Assembly (NCBI RefSeq): GCF_022581195.2
Contig: NC_061454.1
Span: 1,550,001-1,614,000, forward strand
DNA: 64,000 nt
Reading direction: 5' to 3'
Source of the DNA: Helicoverpa zea
Lineage: Eukaryota; Arthropoda; Insecta; Lepidoptera; Noctuidae
Shown here piece after piece: positions 1 through 13,595 of the stretch (its first letter is position 1; each line of letters begins with the position of its first letter). Both the position numbers and the translations under genes were made by a program. The notes beneath the pieces were generated by a model. The model searched no databases. It saw nothing but the letters and a program-made list of their open reading frames with translations, and was not told the DNA's origin.

Positions 1-3000
1 TGTTTTACTCAAAACCTCGTTCGCATCTGACTTTAGCCTGAGAACTGTCATCATCACCATTCTAGCAATAAAACTCCTTGTCTATTATAAGCTAGTGTTT
101 CCCTCAATAAATCATTCACTATTCACCATAAATACTGGGCTATAAATTGTACACATCCAAAACGTCCGGGATCATACCACGACTTCAGCACACGAAGTAA
201 ATAATAGAAAGCCTTGTTTGTTCATAAACGTCATTTTACTATTAACTCATAATTCTTTACCAATACCAGAAACATGAAGACATTCTGCTAATTGTATTTT
301 TCCAACAATCAAGATCCCAAGTGAGCTATTGCAATGGTGTGAAAATGGTATATCCCCAAAACTCTGAAATCAATCTTTCTGATGTCTGTGATATAATATT
401 TCAATAGCAGTCTTGGCACCCCGTTCTGCTTTTCTTTTATTGTTTTGACAGTATGCTAAATATACTCCAAGTCATCCACAGCCTGATTATGCTTTATATC
501 TTCAAGTTAAACAACATTCAATAGTCTTAATTGTTATATCCTCACATAACTTTACTACTTACTCCACGTTACCATGAACCCCATACCTAGAACACCGTTC
601 TCATAACTAAATGAACGCAGGCTTTCAACTTGCACTATTTCGTTTCTGACACTTACACATTTACGATTGCTATGCGAAATCCTAAGTTAGAATTTATACA
701 TGTTACTTTTAGCACTGTTGCCAAGCGTCAGATTTCTATAGTGTGATTTGTGCCTAAGTTTACGGGTCTCGTAATGAAATTTAATGCCTTGAATAAATTA
801 CTTTGGGCAATGTATAAATGTCTCTTGTCTATTGTGTCCAGTGTAGGTCACGAATATTTATGTGGGGTGCGTTTATGTCGGGTACAATTTCAAAATCCTT
901 GATCTGAACCTGATCTTTTTCCGTAAACAGATCAGATATTTAAGTGTCAATCAAAATCATGCCGATCAGTTTGAGTATTGAAAGACCAGTAGAAAAAGAT
1001 TCTCTTCCAAAACGCCTTCTTTTCTCTAGAACTGCACTAGTTCATTTGAGTCCTACAATTTAAACAATACTTCTTCACAAGCCACTTCAGTACAAAACTT
1101 CAATAAAAGAAACAAATCTAAAAGTGGAAAATCAATACTAAAACACGCCACATTGCGTGAAAACACAAACAATCAAGTTCAGACTGAGAGCTTTTCCAAA
1201 CGATCCTAGCCTTACTGATACGCAGCGTTCAAGCTGTCTGTAATTACATAGATTATTTGTATTTATATGCATTTGTCATTGGATGTGTAGGCGGGGAGAA
1301 AGCAACATTTATCCCGCGGTTTATGGTACTAGTCTCAGTAATAATGCTTATAATTCACCCAATGCGTAATAGATTTCCGCTCGGCTCTGTGTACAATGCT
1401 ATCTGTCAGTGTTGTTATATGGCCGCACTTACTGGACGCCATCTAAGATTTTGATTTGATATAGTTTTATTGCTACCTACCTTTGCCTACTAACCTAGCA
1501 TTGAAATCAAGACTCGGATTTAGAAAATTGCTTTTAAGAAGCGAACAAGTCTATTTTGGAATTGGTTCAATCAATAATTCAATGAGTTCGAATTGAAGAC
1601 CTGACCTTCAGTCCGACCGCAACACGCCCTAAGGACTGTCTTCATTTAGTTAAATTAAACCTCGCCTCTCAGTTGGATAATAAAATACGACGTAAAAACG
1701 GAATAAAACCTTTGAGAATTGAAGTACGCGTGCTGAAGTTGGATACAAAATATTTAAGTTTATAAATAGCTTTTGTGAGTCTTCAACTGCTGGAGAATTG
1801 ATTATTTGAACGAAAATGAAAAAAAAAAAGAATAAAGAAAGTGTGACATTCAATCACGTGAAATAAAATAGTTTATAAAGATGTGAGCGGGCGCAGCCGA
1901 TGGAGCACAATCCTTAGCACGTGACAGTTGTATCGGCAAGCTTGGGCTATTTCAGCATATCTTCCAGTTGGCACCGAACGAACGTGAGAATCAAACTAAA
2001 CTCGCAATTACCTACTAAGAACTAAGAGATTTATTACATTAAACACGCTCATTTCACTTTCGGAATCGTGTACGAGAAAACGCAAACAAGTGGTAGAAGG
2101 CCCTGTCTGTTAGCCGATTCAACATTAAGCCGATCGGCTTTCCCTACAACAATCGTAAATTACGAATTCATTACGAATAACATAACCGTTTAGTTGTTTT
2201 ATTGTGCTGTACGAGAGATTAGATTTTCATTGCCACTATAAAGCTGAAATGTGCCGTAAAGCCGAGATTGTTCTAGTTAGTAAGGAAAGACGGTCGCACT
2301 TTATGATATTGCATGTAATGGAACGTGTCACTTCGAATAGCTGGACAAATAATTGTTTTGGTCAAACGGCCGGATTAGAAATCGCTTGTTATAAGAAATA
2401 ATTTGTGTTCCTTGTGTGGTATTTTATACAGATTTCATTTCTAAACATAGAATTACGAGTCTATACGATGTTTTAGTTCCGATAAAAAAATTAAAGGTAG
2501 CCACGAGACCGCCTGATAGAACGACCAATCTTCATCTACAAAATGATAGGTATTAAAACCGACAAAAACCGCGGAACCGGTACCAACTACCAACGGAATC
2601 TAAGCTTCATTAGCACACAAATAAGAGTGATTTTCGTGCGTACATTACGTACGTAGGTTGAGCCGCTAATGATGGCAAAAAGTCGGTGTTTGTATAACAT
2701 TGAATTTATCACTTTCCCTGTATCGGACACCAGCTGAGCAGGACTAACGACTGTTAATCGTGCGTCTGACATAACATTACTATGGTAACTAGAATGGAAC
2801 TCGACGGTAAATTGTTTTGTAATTATATTTTTTTTTTATTTGTTTGTACGAACGGGACTAGGCGTTACGGTTTGGGGTTACTGCGCTACACTTTCGAATT
2901 GGACTATTTTTTTTCTTGTAAATGCTTTAGACATATATTTTCAAAATACATTAACAGCTATATTTACAAACGTCTCATGAACGACACTACACTTATTGCA

Positions 3001-5453
3001 TACTTTTTGATAACACCTGTAACAAAACTCCTATAAAAAACTCATACCTCTATTTAAGATGGGACTTCTAAATCTTCACCAACATTTACACACAAAATAA
3101 TTGAAACCACTTAACCAAGAGACAAATTCTCATCACAGCAGATCAATTTCGAATTCCTCTCAATTGAGCATCAACTACAGCCGACGGACCGTATGATGTC
3201 AACAAAATCCAATAAAATTCAAGCAAGCCTATTCCGAACATTACGGTTATGCAAATCTTTTAGCCAAATACGGCAACAGGTATACCGTGTCAACTTATTT
3301 ATGGAGGCTTGGTGTTAAATAGCGGTATTTTATTCTAGTTAATTAATATCCTGATCTGGTTGTCTTGTTACTTGTCGGATTCTTTGTAAGTTCGTATATT
3401 TTTTTTAAAGATACGTCAATGTCATGTGAATATGTATCATCATCTGCCTAAAGTTGTTGATTTTCCCTATTTAAACATAGGTATTGCCTAGCTTTTTCTC
3501 TTCCACATACCTAACCAGCCTAACCTTGAAATATCTTTGTCTTGTTCACTGGAGTCTAAGTGGCAGGAAAAAGCGAAGTAAATGTAGGCAAATAAACACT
3601 GTGGTACCGGGCTCATATTTCTATTCTGTTTTGGTCAGGTCCACTTGTAGTAACGCCAAGTTTCTTCAGCTACTAAGTAGCCTTCCACAGTAATAATCTT
3701 TTACAGATAACCGACCCATAATAACAGCCATTAAATTATTAGTACTAGACGTTAATACGTCGGCTTTTTATCACTCTAGAAACGCCATTACTCTCAGTAA
3801 TTGCGATGGCAAATTACCATGATAACCATGGCACTAAGCAGTAATTCTGTTTATAGCACCTTATTAACACGTTGCAGACGGAATTTGTTGCATATTACAT
3901 TGAAAATTAATTAGAAATTAAATTTTATGACGATACGCTGACATATTTTCTAGAAAAATCTTTCTGGAATATGTCTAAAGTGAAATCAACCTTCAGCGTT
4001 CATATTTTACATAGGTCATGAATACAATACAATGACATAAAAATAACGTAAAACTTTCAAAAGAATTTGAAATTCCAATTACCGTCTAGGAAACACTTAC
4101 ACCAATTTAATTTATACCTAACAAGGCATTGTATACCACAAAACGAAAATCAATGGGGTGACCAGACCCATTTTGGGAGACATCTCAATAACTCGACTGA
4201 AACTCGAAAGTTTAACGGACCAATGGTAACTTGTCTCACCTAGCAGACAGTTGAACGACCGATTGCAACGTCCGAGGCAATACCTTTTACAAACTACGGA
4301 AAGCAAGAACAAAACGAGAGGGACTTTCAAAACCTCTTAGGTATAAAATACGCGAGAACTTGGCATAACTGAAACATGGTTCAAAGAGACGATGGCCAGG
4401 ATAAGATCGCGAGATACATATTGATATCGAGAGAAACTGGATAGAAACTTTGAAAAATATGGCTGCTCTATCTGAAGATATATGAATGGATAGATAGTTA
4501 TCTCGGAACTATATGGTGGAGGTGTTGGAAGACTAAATATTATGAGATTTGAAAACTATCGAGTGGTAATATCGTTGGATCTTTATTGATCCTTGGTTTA
4601 TTTAGGATGCTTGGAGTCCTGCAATTATATTCAAAGCCCTTGAGGGCGTCGAAGTCCATGAAAACTATAGCATATACCAACCTGACATTGTCACATTATT
4701 GGATGATTATCACAGTACAACTTTCTTTACCATTTTTTGAGGCATACGGTAAAAATATTCATCCCGATTATGATTGACTTCAAACTGTAAATTCTCTGTT
4801 TGATTTATTCACTTTCAATTCTTTCGCACTTCATAGAAATCGTATGCAAGTATTTTACGAGTGTATGTTTAAGCATAAGCTTTCACATTTATCATCACAG
4901 AACACAATATTTTTATGGCTGCATTCAAATATGTAATAGCTCGTAATGTTACTTGAAGCGCAGAATACTAAAATAGAAATAATCCTAATTTATGGTCAAT
5001 TTGCAACATAAACAATAGACGGGAGTTTTCTTTAAGTAAAATACTTTGCTCTTGTAATTTGTGAAATTGATGCCTTTGCGCAGAAAATGCGACCGTTAAA
5101 CTATTGGCCCACATTCACAATCAGTAAACTGCTACTACGTTACATTTGCATAGAAAATACAAGTAGTTGGCAATTAGCGTATATTTGGTTCCAATTAAAT
5201 TATGTAAAGTTATTTAAAATTAAACATGGCTCCTTTAAATAGTACTATAAACTGTTGTATAACGAGGCGAGTTAAATATAGTTTGAACGTCGTTATTAAC
5301 TGTTTATCGAGTAATTAAATACATCAGGTATGTAGGCCTCATATATTTATGCATTTATCTACGGTCGCGTTTTTGCTAGATAATAACATAGTACAGCATA
5401 GAATTCTTTTCAGTTGCCATTTTTTGACACTCAAAATGCTTGTTTTTCCTTAA

Positions 5454-5644
5454 CTTTTTACTTAGGGAGATTTGTCCTGCATCGAATTATACTGTTCAAA
5501 GGAAGATGCGAGCTACTCATAACCGAAATGGTTGGTGTTCTTTGGGGGAGGACTTTTTACTTAGGGAGATTAGTCCTGCATCGAATTATACTGTTCAAAG
5601 GAAGATGCGAGCTACTCATAACCGAAATGGTTGGTGTTCTTTGG
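5454..5644. repeat. Two-copy tandem repeat, period 99 bp
   Basis: Two nearly identical ~92-bp units lie at 5454-5545 and 5553-5644, separated by a few bases. The one difference I noticed is T versus A in the GGGAGATT[T/A]GTCC segment. The near identity points to a recent local duplication. Frames open across both copies but resemble no known family. Confidence 0.9.
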
Positions 5645-6639
5645 CATTCAGCAGTAACAGCAATTGGCTGATATGATGAAGATGATACACTACAAAAAAT
5701 ATTTTCCTCACAAAAATAGACCACCAACAAAGTTTCATAAACACTTCAAATCAGACACAAGGTATTGCAAAAATGTAACAAACACGGATCTAATATTATA
5801 TTTGAAGCGGCCTCGTGGAGCGCACTGCCAAAGCCGTCGTACGTAATATAACACATATTTATGACACTGCGCATATTTCAGTTTCACTGTAACTTACACC
5901 TGTTTACGTAGTGATATTGAAATTATATTTTTGTGTGTCAACGTTTGCTATGTTGCTTATTTAAAGGGTGTGTACATTTCACTTGAAATAGTATACTCGT
6001 AGGTAGAATATAAAGCTCACAAGATCATCAACAATATAAACGTGGGTTTTCTTAAAACAACTGTTTACTATGAATTTTCACGTTATTTTTTTTTGTTTTG
6101 AGAAAAACGGATTTTTAAGCTGTCGGCAGATGTGCCTTAGTATTCTTTATCTTCTCTATAAAGCTTTACAATTACTTTAGTTGCAGTTACTACATAATAA
6201 GATACTATCCATATACGCGGCATAATAGCAATATAAAAACATTTGTATTACTTAACACTTACTAACATCAATAGCTAGATAGTAGATAAAGAACTCATTC
6301 AATAACATACAACAATTGCGATGAATACTTTTTATGTCCATTATAACCACTTTCACTACTATAAAAAACAAACCATTATATTAAATTAATTAAAAGACAA
6401 CATCTAGATTTACGCGAATACAAAGTACAAAAAACAATTAAAGAAGTACATAAGAATTTGTAATTGCAATCGATGTAATAAGCTTTAGCTAAATAATCAA
6501 TTATGTCAGCTATTATTTATTACGTAAGTAAGTTATATAAATTGTAGTACAGTCAATGTGAAAAGAAGTTTTATAATCAAAATTTAAAAAACTGCTAAAC
6601 ATAAAGGGTCATAATTTCTTAACAACACAAATGCCGAAA

Positions 6640-6725
6640 GGACATTGGACGTATTTGACCCGCTTTGCAAAAAGTGGCAGACATTAATCAAAATAGTTTT
6701 AAATAACGGGGAATAATATGACCTT
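6640..6725 (+). repeat. Dispersed repeat, inverted partner at 35.6 kb
   Basis: The segment around GACCCGCTTTG(C/T)AAAAAGTGGC is repeated in reverse complement at about 35628-35710, with matching sequence on both sides. This marks an unnamed interspersed family with at least two copies in the window. Confidence 0.7.
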
Positions 6726-8543
6726 TCATTTAATCTAAAGAGAGAATTTACAGGAAGTTACCTAATCTATATTTGGTTTGTGTCTGCCATGGGTCTGGTC
6801 TCCATACCAATGACTTTTACATAACACCCTAAACTGCAGACTAGATGAATACTCTGGTTATCGATGACAAGGTATTTAGAAGTTTTGATTCGTTCAGCTA
6901 CTTTTGAAGTTAACTGTATCTACTATAAATAATTTTATCGTTCGGTAATTCGTCTCTCAAGTGCCTCAAGCCATAGATAGAGGGTTGATTAAGAGGGCGC
7001 TTGCACTACAATCCATTTTGTTATCGTCCGGTTCCTATAACAAGAAACGATTCGTTTTGCTTGCGAAAACGTTTAATTTTGACGTTCATTCTATTATTCT
7101 TTATTGTACACAAAATATTTAAAACACTACTACTAATTTCAAGACAATGCCTAGCGCGGCTTACGAAATTCGTAGGCCGCGCGCGACTGTCGCGGGCCTC
7201 GGCAGCGGTGCCATACATTTTCATAAGTTGACTATTGTCGCGCGCGGCTACGACAGTCGCGACCCACGGAATTCTACCTTAAGGGACAGTTAGAATTCTT
7301 TAATCAATGAAATACTCCGTACTCCGTACTTCGACCGTGCTCTCGCTGTGGCGGCATATTGGGCTGACAAACTGTAGTGTCACCGTAGCCATGTCATCAT
7401 GTCACACGAAAGAAGATGAAGAATGAATTACTTCAAGAAATTGCATTCTAGAGCTTCACAAATTATGGTAATTATTTTGCACATGCATTTAATGATCACA
7501 TCAAACTACGGTAAATCGATACGTTTTATTTGGTACGTCACGATCATGTGTCATTGTATGCGTCAATACAACATTCCTTATTATTCATACTTTAAAAACG
7601 AAAACAATTTATTTATAATAGAATATTACTGGAAGGAAAATGATGCGTAGACTCTGGACTAACAAACAACTGAAGAAAAATATAATGTCTATGACTTATA
7701 ATGGTTTCAGTTTTCAGGGTCTATCATTCAAGTCATAATTCTACGAGTGATAGGAACAATATCTTAACATCAACAATGCCTGAAACGTTAATTATTCACA
7801 TATTCCTGTGTGAATAATAATAATCGTTTCCCTACGTACTATATCTGAATTTATTTTACCCGTGGTCCTTAGGACCAGTGCCTTTCATTCTAAGATACCA
7901 AAGGACCCCAGTAAGGCAAAATGTGACAAATCAAACGAAGAATGATATCTCTCTTAGTGACAGAATTTCCAACACGGGACTAAATTCAGATAAGCTGAGT
8001 AAAATTCTCTAAATTTCAAAAACATGTACAGCCGACCCAATCTTTCCAATCAGCTCAATTAGTTTCCCACAAAATTAACGGCTTGTAACAAGCGAAATTT
8101 TAATTACCACTCTTGTAATAGCAACTGATCATTTATCACTTCTCATTAGCACTAACTAATTTACTTCGACTCCTGGCACCAATAACTTTGAATCGACAGT
8201 ACAAATATTTTAACTGGTTGCGTTGCCTGAAATTGGACCTAGATTTGTGTGTTTGTAACTAAATATCATGTGCTAAATAAGGCCTTATTTGGATCTTTTT
8301 AGCTAACCATACTTCGACTAGAATTTACTTTATTACTCAGAAATATGTCGACCATTTCAGACCCAGGACCTTTCCAATGGTAGACAGAGTTACTTTCGAC
8401 AAGTAAAGCTAAGTTTTTTACAAAATTAAATTGAACTTAAGTCTTTGTCATCGAAGTCCACTTGGCAACAAATCAAATGCTACATTAGACACAGTTCAAA
8501 TTGAAAAAGCATCGATGTAAATTTTACGCTTTCAATTTCAAGC

Positions 8544-9008
8544 TTAAGGCGACGAATTGGTCAACAATAATTCCATAATCGGCACGCGCATCTAAGGCGC
8601 CAAAAGGGGTCGGAGCGTCTGAGCGGGGCGAGGATAACAATACGCGCGCTAGCTTATAACTAAAAGTCGTAAGCGACAAAATGGTTTTGTAATTTTATTA
8701 TTTAGAAATGATAATTTGATAAAAATTCCTTCTACAATTTTAAAGAGTATGTATATACTCAACTACTAAAAAAGTTAAGAGGCTTAAATCGGTCCTGTTC
8801 GCCCATAATATGTGAATCTCTTTTTAAAAAGAGGTATGTTTGATATATTTTTCTCTGTTACAAAAGTTACCTAATCATGTTTCTACGTCTAACAAAATAA
8901 GGTTTATATCATGAACTTTCAGGTAACCAAGTTGTATTTTGATCCGTTTTGTATTTACTGAGAAAAATTGAGATCCTTGGCGCCAAAAATTCCAATTCGT
9001 CCTCTTAA
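8544..9008. mobile_element. TTAA-flanked MITE (piggyBac-like)
   Basis: The element of about 457 bp (8548-9004) is bounded by TTAA on both sides (8544-8547 and 9005-9008). Its ends are inverted: GGCGACGAATTGG at the left, and at the right the complement of GAGGACGAATTGG. TTAA target duplication is characteristic of piggyBac transposition. There is no transposase frame, so it would be non-autonomous and mobilised in trans. Confidence 0.7.
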
Positions 9009-10310
9009 ATCGGAATTCGAGTGAAAAATCGTTTAACTTTTTTATGGTTGATATGTTTCGTTAATGCTCCTCAGAATTCTATTGTATCTAATGATAGATC
9101 TTATGCAATTAATATACAGAAATCGTCCTTTAGCTTACAACACCGCTCAAGTCGAAAAGCGCGCAAGTCGGTTGGCCTTATAAAAAATACACAGTTTTTT
9201 CGTCTCCTGTAAAGTTGTTAAAAATGACTTATGCGGTGTTGTTAGCTAAGGGACGAAATGCAAGCCTTTACTGAATGAATTCTGAGGGAAAAAATATCAA
9301 CGGGGAGACCAAAAACCGAAAACCCTTGAACGAGAGTATGTTATACATAGTGCAATAAATATAAAATCATCTACATATATCATTCTACCTTCCAAAACAA
9401 AAATATGCGGATCTGTTGGCGCCCTAAATTATAACTCATTGCGAACATTATTATTGGCTGGAAATACCTGTTTGCATATCAGTTTCTCAGATACTTTTGG
9501 CATACAGCCCTACAGATAATTCTGAATTATTGCTATTCATCACTCATTTGTTTTCAGAAAGATAAGATTTATCAACCAAATAATTTAATGCGCGCTGAAA
9601 TTGGACATTTTGACGATAAATAAACAATAATCCCGATAATATGATTAAAGTGACGCTTAATGACTATTGGTATCTCCGTTCCCATGATCACGGAATTTCC
9701 AAGATACACAATGAAAATTACCACAAGCAGATTATATCAGATAGGCTGCTGATTAGTGCTGATCAAGGAAACAGAACTATCTAAATTGGGCACACTACAG
9801 GGTGACAGGAAAGAGTACAAATTCTTCAGCGCCTTTTATAAATTTGTAAATAATGAAATAAAATCCCAGTGGACATAATAAACTGAATATGTGGAATATT
9901 TTTCAACGGTCAGCCGAGTAGATGTTTTTTTTTGAAATATTTTCAAAATTCTACTACTTAAAGGCACAACAACAAACTAGGTCTAAAGAAGTACCAGGGC
10001 AGCAGAGAATGATAAGATATCAACTACAACGTGATTAACAATGTCATTGTCATTTAACAATAAAGCGAGATTTGTATAATAATAAAGGGCTTTACAAGGC
10101 ACGCACGTGAGCAAATATTTACCAACGTGATTTTGAAACACAATGAAAACAACGTGTACTCTGTGATTATCTAAGTCTACATCGTTTATGCATCGGAGTG
10201 CATCGCGTACTAGCGTTGACATCGGACGCGCCTGCACCGTACGCAGAAATTATTATTTATAATTTCGGCCGAGCGCGGCGTCAGCCGTCGCCGCATATTT
10301 TTTGCACACC

Positions 10311-11462
10311 ATGCGTTCGGAAGAACTTGTGGCGAACGAGGTCCTGGCGTTCCTGCAGTACCAGCTGGACGTCATGGATGAGGTCAGTGTGACCCAGATC
10401 TGCACCTCAAACTTCACTGAGGCGGAGATACGCAGCGCCAAGACGCTGCTGTACGAGACGCTGCTTATGGCAGATCGAATGCCGTCCCGCAGGAGGGATG
10501 AAAAGGGAGAGAGGAGTCTCCAAGACATGATTAAAGTGCTGAAGGAGACCGACCCAGACGACGTACCAACTTTCGTGGCAAAGGATTTGCGCAAGCTGCC
10601 CCCGGTCACGTTTGACCACGTCGACGTCACCAGGCTCCTAAAGGACATCACTAGCATGAGGTCTAGCCTGGTCGAGCTGCAGTTGAAGCTGGAAGCATCG
10701 CAATCTACCATTAGTGATCTACGCAGTGAAGTAACAGAATTACGAAACACTGTAAGTAGGTCACTCGCGCCTGCCAACAGCGACAACACACGCCACGGAC
10801 AGGCCAACGCATCGCCGAGCGCCGCGTCAGCAATAGTGCACTCGTCGCCGGTCGCCGTCACTGCAAGCGATGCTAAACTGTGCCCCGCCCCCTCCGCGTC
10901 TCCTGTCGTCGGGACGCCGATGAATGTAAGCACGTCGAAGCCTAGACGTGTTTACTCGGCTGCCGTAAAGCAAATTCCCGTTCAACGGCAACCTAAGGCT
11001 ATTGTGGGAACTCAGAGTTACCCTGAAGTAACCCAAGGAACGGTTCATCCTGAACCAACCAAAGGGAAGGCTGATGCAGATGGTTTCATAAGGGTGGAGA
11101 GGAAGAAGAAGAAGCCATCAAGTCGGAATCAATGCGGAACTGCATTGATGGGTCCAAACATGCTGCTGCGCCCCGCTATTCCTACGACGCAGTTGTATGT
11201 TTCGCGATTACATCACTCCACGAAGGTCGAGGAGATCGTGGAGTATATTCGAGTGAAGACCAACTGGACTTTGAGAGTCGAGAAGTTAGAGTCGAGTCAT
11301 AACACGAACTTTAAATCGTTTGTGGTACGTGTGCCGACTCAGCATCTCGACTTGTTTCAAGAACAGTTTTGGCCGAAGGGTGTCGTGTTCCGGCGATTCC
11401 GCGGGAGGTTACGCGACACCACGAAGTGTAACACGAGACCGCTTACTCGTGTCAATACGTAG
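10311..11462 (+). CDS. ORF1-like protein of a LINE-type retroelement (no pol)
   Basis: This is an uninterrupted 383-codon frame, much more GC-rich than its surroundings. I chose the ATG at 10311; an upstream TTG also keeps the frame open. In order it has a helical N-terminal domain, a predicted coiled coil at roughly residues 105-150 (repeated L/V spacing around LLKDITSMRSSLVELQLKLE), a low-complexity Ala/Pro/Ser region, a Lys-rich patch (RKKKKPS), and a C-terminal RRM-like fold with LYVSRLHH and FKSFVVRVP strands ending in a WPKGVVFRRFR motif. That layout matches ORF1 proteins of insect LINEs (RNA-binding and multimerising); it is similar to lepidopteran ORFs often mis-annotated as host genes. 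No endonuclease or reverse transcriptase follows. The stop is followed by a short UTR and an AATAAA-repeat tail. The family call is inference from architecture. Confidence 0.65.
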   Translation: MRSEELVANEVLAFLQYQLDVMDEVSVTQICTSNFTEAEIRSAKTLLYETLLMADRMPSRRRDEKGERSLQDMIKVLKETDPDDVPTFVAKDLRKLPPVTFDHVDVTRLLKDITSMRSSLVELQLKLEASQSTISDLRSEVTELRNTVSRSLAPANSDNTRHGQANASPSAASAIVHSSPVAVTASDAKLCPAPSASPVVGTPMNVSTSKPRRVYSAAVKQIPVQRQPKAIVGTQSYPEVTQGTVHPEPTKGKADADGFIRVERKKKKPSSRNQCGTALMGPNMLLRPAIPTTQLYVSRLHHSTKVEEIVEYIRVKTNWTLRVEKLESSHNTNFKSFVVRVPTQHLDLFQEQFWPKGVVFRRFRGRLRDTTKCNTRPLTRVNT

Positions 11463-11590
11463 TTTGTAGTTGTTTTTATTTTTGTATGTATTAGTTTATA
11501 AGTATTGATATGTCATTTATTTATGTATTGTATTTGCTATGGGCCCTAGTTGCCTGAAATAAAGGAACAAATAAATAAAAATAAATATGC
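11463..11590 (+). mobile_element. Retroelement 3' UTR and AATAAA-type tail
   Basis: Directly after the ORF1-like stop there is a ~60-base AT-rich UTR, then a TATGGGCCCTAGTTGCCTGA segment followed by AATAAA-like repeats. Tails of this kind are typical of lepidopteran LINE or LINE-mobilised elements. Together with the ORF it suggests a complete ORF1-only unit rather than a 5'-truncated LINE, which would have kept ORF2 instead. Confidence 0.6.
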
Positions 11591-12798
11591 TAGCCTAGTC
11601 TAGACAGAAGATACGAAATTGCAAAAATTTAAAGCAGCTTTTGCAGCTTTTCAAGTAATATTCGGTTCTGGAAAAAAATACTTATCAATAATCATGTAAG
11701 ACACTAAAATAACTGTTGTTTTACCAGCAAAGAATTATGGACCTTGAGATCGACAGAGTAAACTAATCAGTTTTTTTAAACCGACATGTAACGTTCTAAT
11801 GAGAAAAAAATATGGTTCAAAGTAAACTTGTTCCGACAGTTATATTTGGTCTAAAAACAAAACTTAAATTCGTTTACAGCACAATTACCATAACTTGATA
11901 TGCAGAATTGTAAGTATGGTATGCAGAATTTTTAGTAGCTTAAATTGTCAATGAAGAGATCATTCAGAAAACTGCTAATTCACGAAACGTACATTTTATC
12001 TATGCACGTATTATAAACACACATTCCTGCTTAGATAATGATGATAAGTCATGTTTATCAAGTCATCATTATTTAGTAGCGCTTAGTAGATTTACAATTT
12101 GTTATTTTAGGAGTCATTGTCGATTGGACTTGCTGATGGACATGATGTAAAAATTTTGGGATACGAAGGCTATGAGAGACACTGCAGATCACTACAGATG
12201 GCAAGAAAAAACGAATTGAAAATTATACACATAATATGAATAAAGAAGAACAGAAATCTATATTTAATTCTACAAACTTGATTGAATGTTTAAGTACCAC
12301 CTAAGATGAAAATGAGAATGCTTCATGCAACTTTTTTCTACAACATAATTTATTCAAATCGCCGTAAAATGGTAGGTAATAATAAAAATAATAGCCTGGC
12401 GGGAAATTTACGGATTTTCCAAAGCGATTTTCAGGCACATAATGATGTAGGTGTTGAACGTAGTTATTCGCTCAGTTTCACTAGAATTTGTTTTCGTTCC
12501 AGCTCTCTATTTTCCCTCAAAAACTGCAAAACTCATTATCGCATCATATTAAATGAGCCAGAATCAAAATGTATGACTTATCAGTTGTCATCAGAATAAA
12601 AAAGTTTATTTCACATCAAAGAAGAGTCTTGCGTGATCATTACACTATCTGACAACCTATTTCATCATCATCATCAGCACATAATACTGAAGGACTTCGC
12701 ACGTGTTTGCAGGTCAATACTCAATTCTTGATTGTATTAGTATTCCATGTGTTATACAGGTGGTACATTCTATAATGTAGATACAACATGTACCGCTC
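11591..12798. other. No gene seen
   Basis: AT-rich sequence. The longest open frame (97 codons near 12.3 kb) has no recognisable motif or splice context. Confidence 0.5.
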
Positions 12799-12799
12799 G

Positions 12800-12960
12800 G
12801 AAGGGCAAAGCTCAAAGGGTTGGGTTGCCCGGGTAACTGGGTTAAGGAGGACAGATAGGCAGTCGCTCCTTGTAAAACACTGGTACTCAGCTGCATCCGG
12901 TGAGACTGGAAGCCGGCACCAACATAGTTGGGAAAAGGCTTGGGAGATCATGAAGACAAA
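12800..12960 (+). repeat. 3' portion of the GATGATGA-type SINE
   Basis: This copy contains the family body (GTTGCCCGGGTAACTGGGTT, GGCAGTCGCTCCTTGTAAA, CATAGTTGGGAAAAGGCT) and ends near a GAGATCATGA tail. It lacks the tRNA-like head. Full copies lie at about 39045-39430 and 55352-55720. Confidence 0.85.
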
Positions 12961-13479
12961 GCTTAAATATGATGCTGAGTTATGGAGTACCTTACATTTA
13001 AAATTATAATAATATTCGGTCTGTTTGTGATAAACTCAAAAACGATTTTCACGAGCTTTCCACCGACAGATTTATGAGGAAGATTTAGGTTATACATAAA
13101 TTAAAACCGGGGTCTATTCATGAGATAATAAGGAGAGAAATAGAAAGCTATGTAGATATGTAATTTAGACGCAATTTCTCTACTGAAAAGTCACTCAGTA
13201 TTAAGTACCTATAAACTTCAGAATGGTTGTGACAAGTGGCATTTAATTCTAAGTACACTCAATCTTGAGGGGATATTAGAAGTACCTACATATTTGTGAT
13301 AATTTATCTGCGCTTTTGAGTTATAGGTAGTAAAGATTTTCCATTTTCATGTAGATCTGTTAGGAACTGTATGTCAGTACATAGAGGTATTAATTAGGTT
13401 GAATATTATATACTAAGGTCTGCGGTTTCTTTGATTTGGGAGAAACTGATTCGCAGTTGACCGGGATTTTTGTTAAATG

Positions 13480-13595
13480 ATGAAGAAAAGTGATTTTGCT
13501 ATAGCCCAGTTATCGAGGAAGGCCAAAGGCTACTTTTTATCCGGGTTCGTGCAGGGGATACGGGTGAAACCGCTGGCAGAAGCTAGTAATCATGA
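13480..13595 (+). mobile_element. Helitron-like 3' end fragment
   Basis: The sequence ATCGAGGAAGGCCAAAGGCTA, then TTTTTATCCGGGTTCGTGCA, then GCTGGCAGAAGCTAGT is a common lepidopteran repeat end finishing in CTAG followed by T, as Helitron 3' ends do. An open frame runs through it but is explained by the repeat. Confidence 0.5.

Larger units (their letters stand above)
1..8543. other. Long stretch without a recognisable gene
   Basis: I see no convincing coding exon here. Open frames are short, AT-rich and lack family motifs. The region holds a two-copy tandem repeat (5454-5644), a GC-rich patch with short palindromes (about 7145-7265) and a segment at about 6640-6725 that recurs in inverted orientation at about 35628-35710. 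It may be intergenic or part of a large intron. Confidence 0.5.

Noticed and set aside
5414..5676. Repeated 78-85-codon ORFs
   Set aside because: They arise from the 99-bp tandem duplication and resemble no protein.
10253..10933. 226-codon minus-strand ORF
   Set aside because: Antisense shadow of the GC-rich ORF1-like gene; Ser/Leu-rich composition, no domain.
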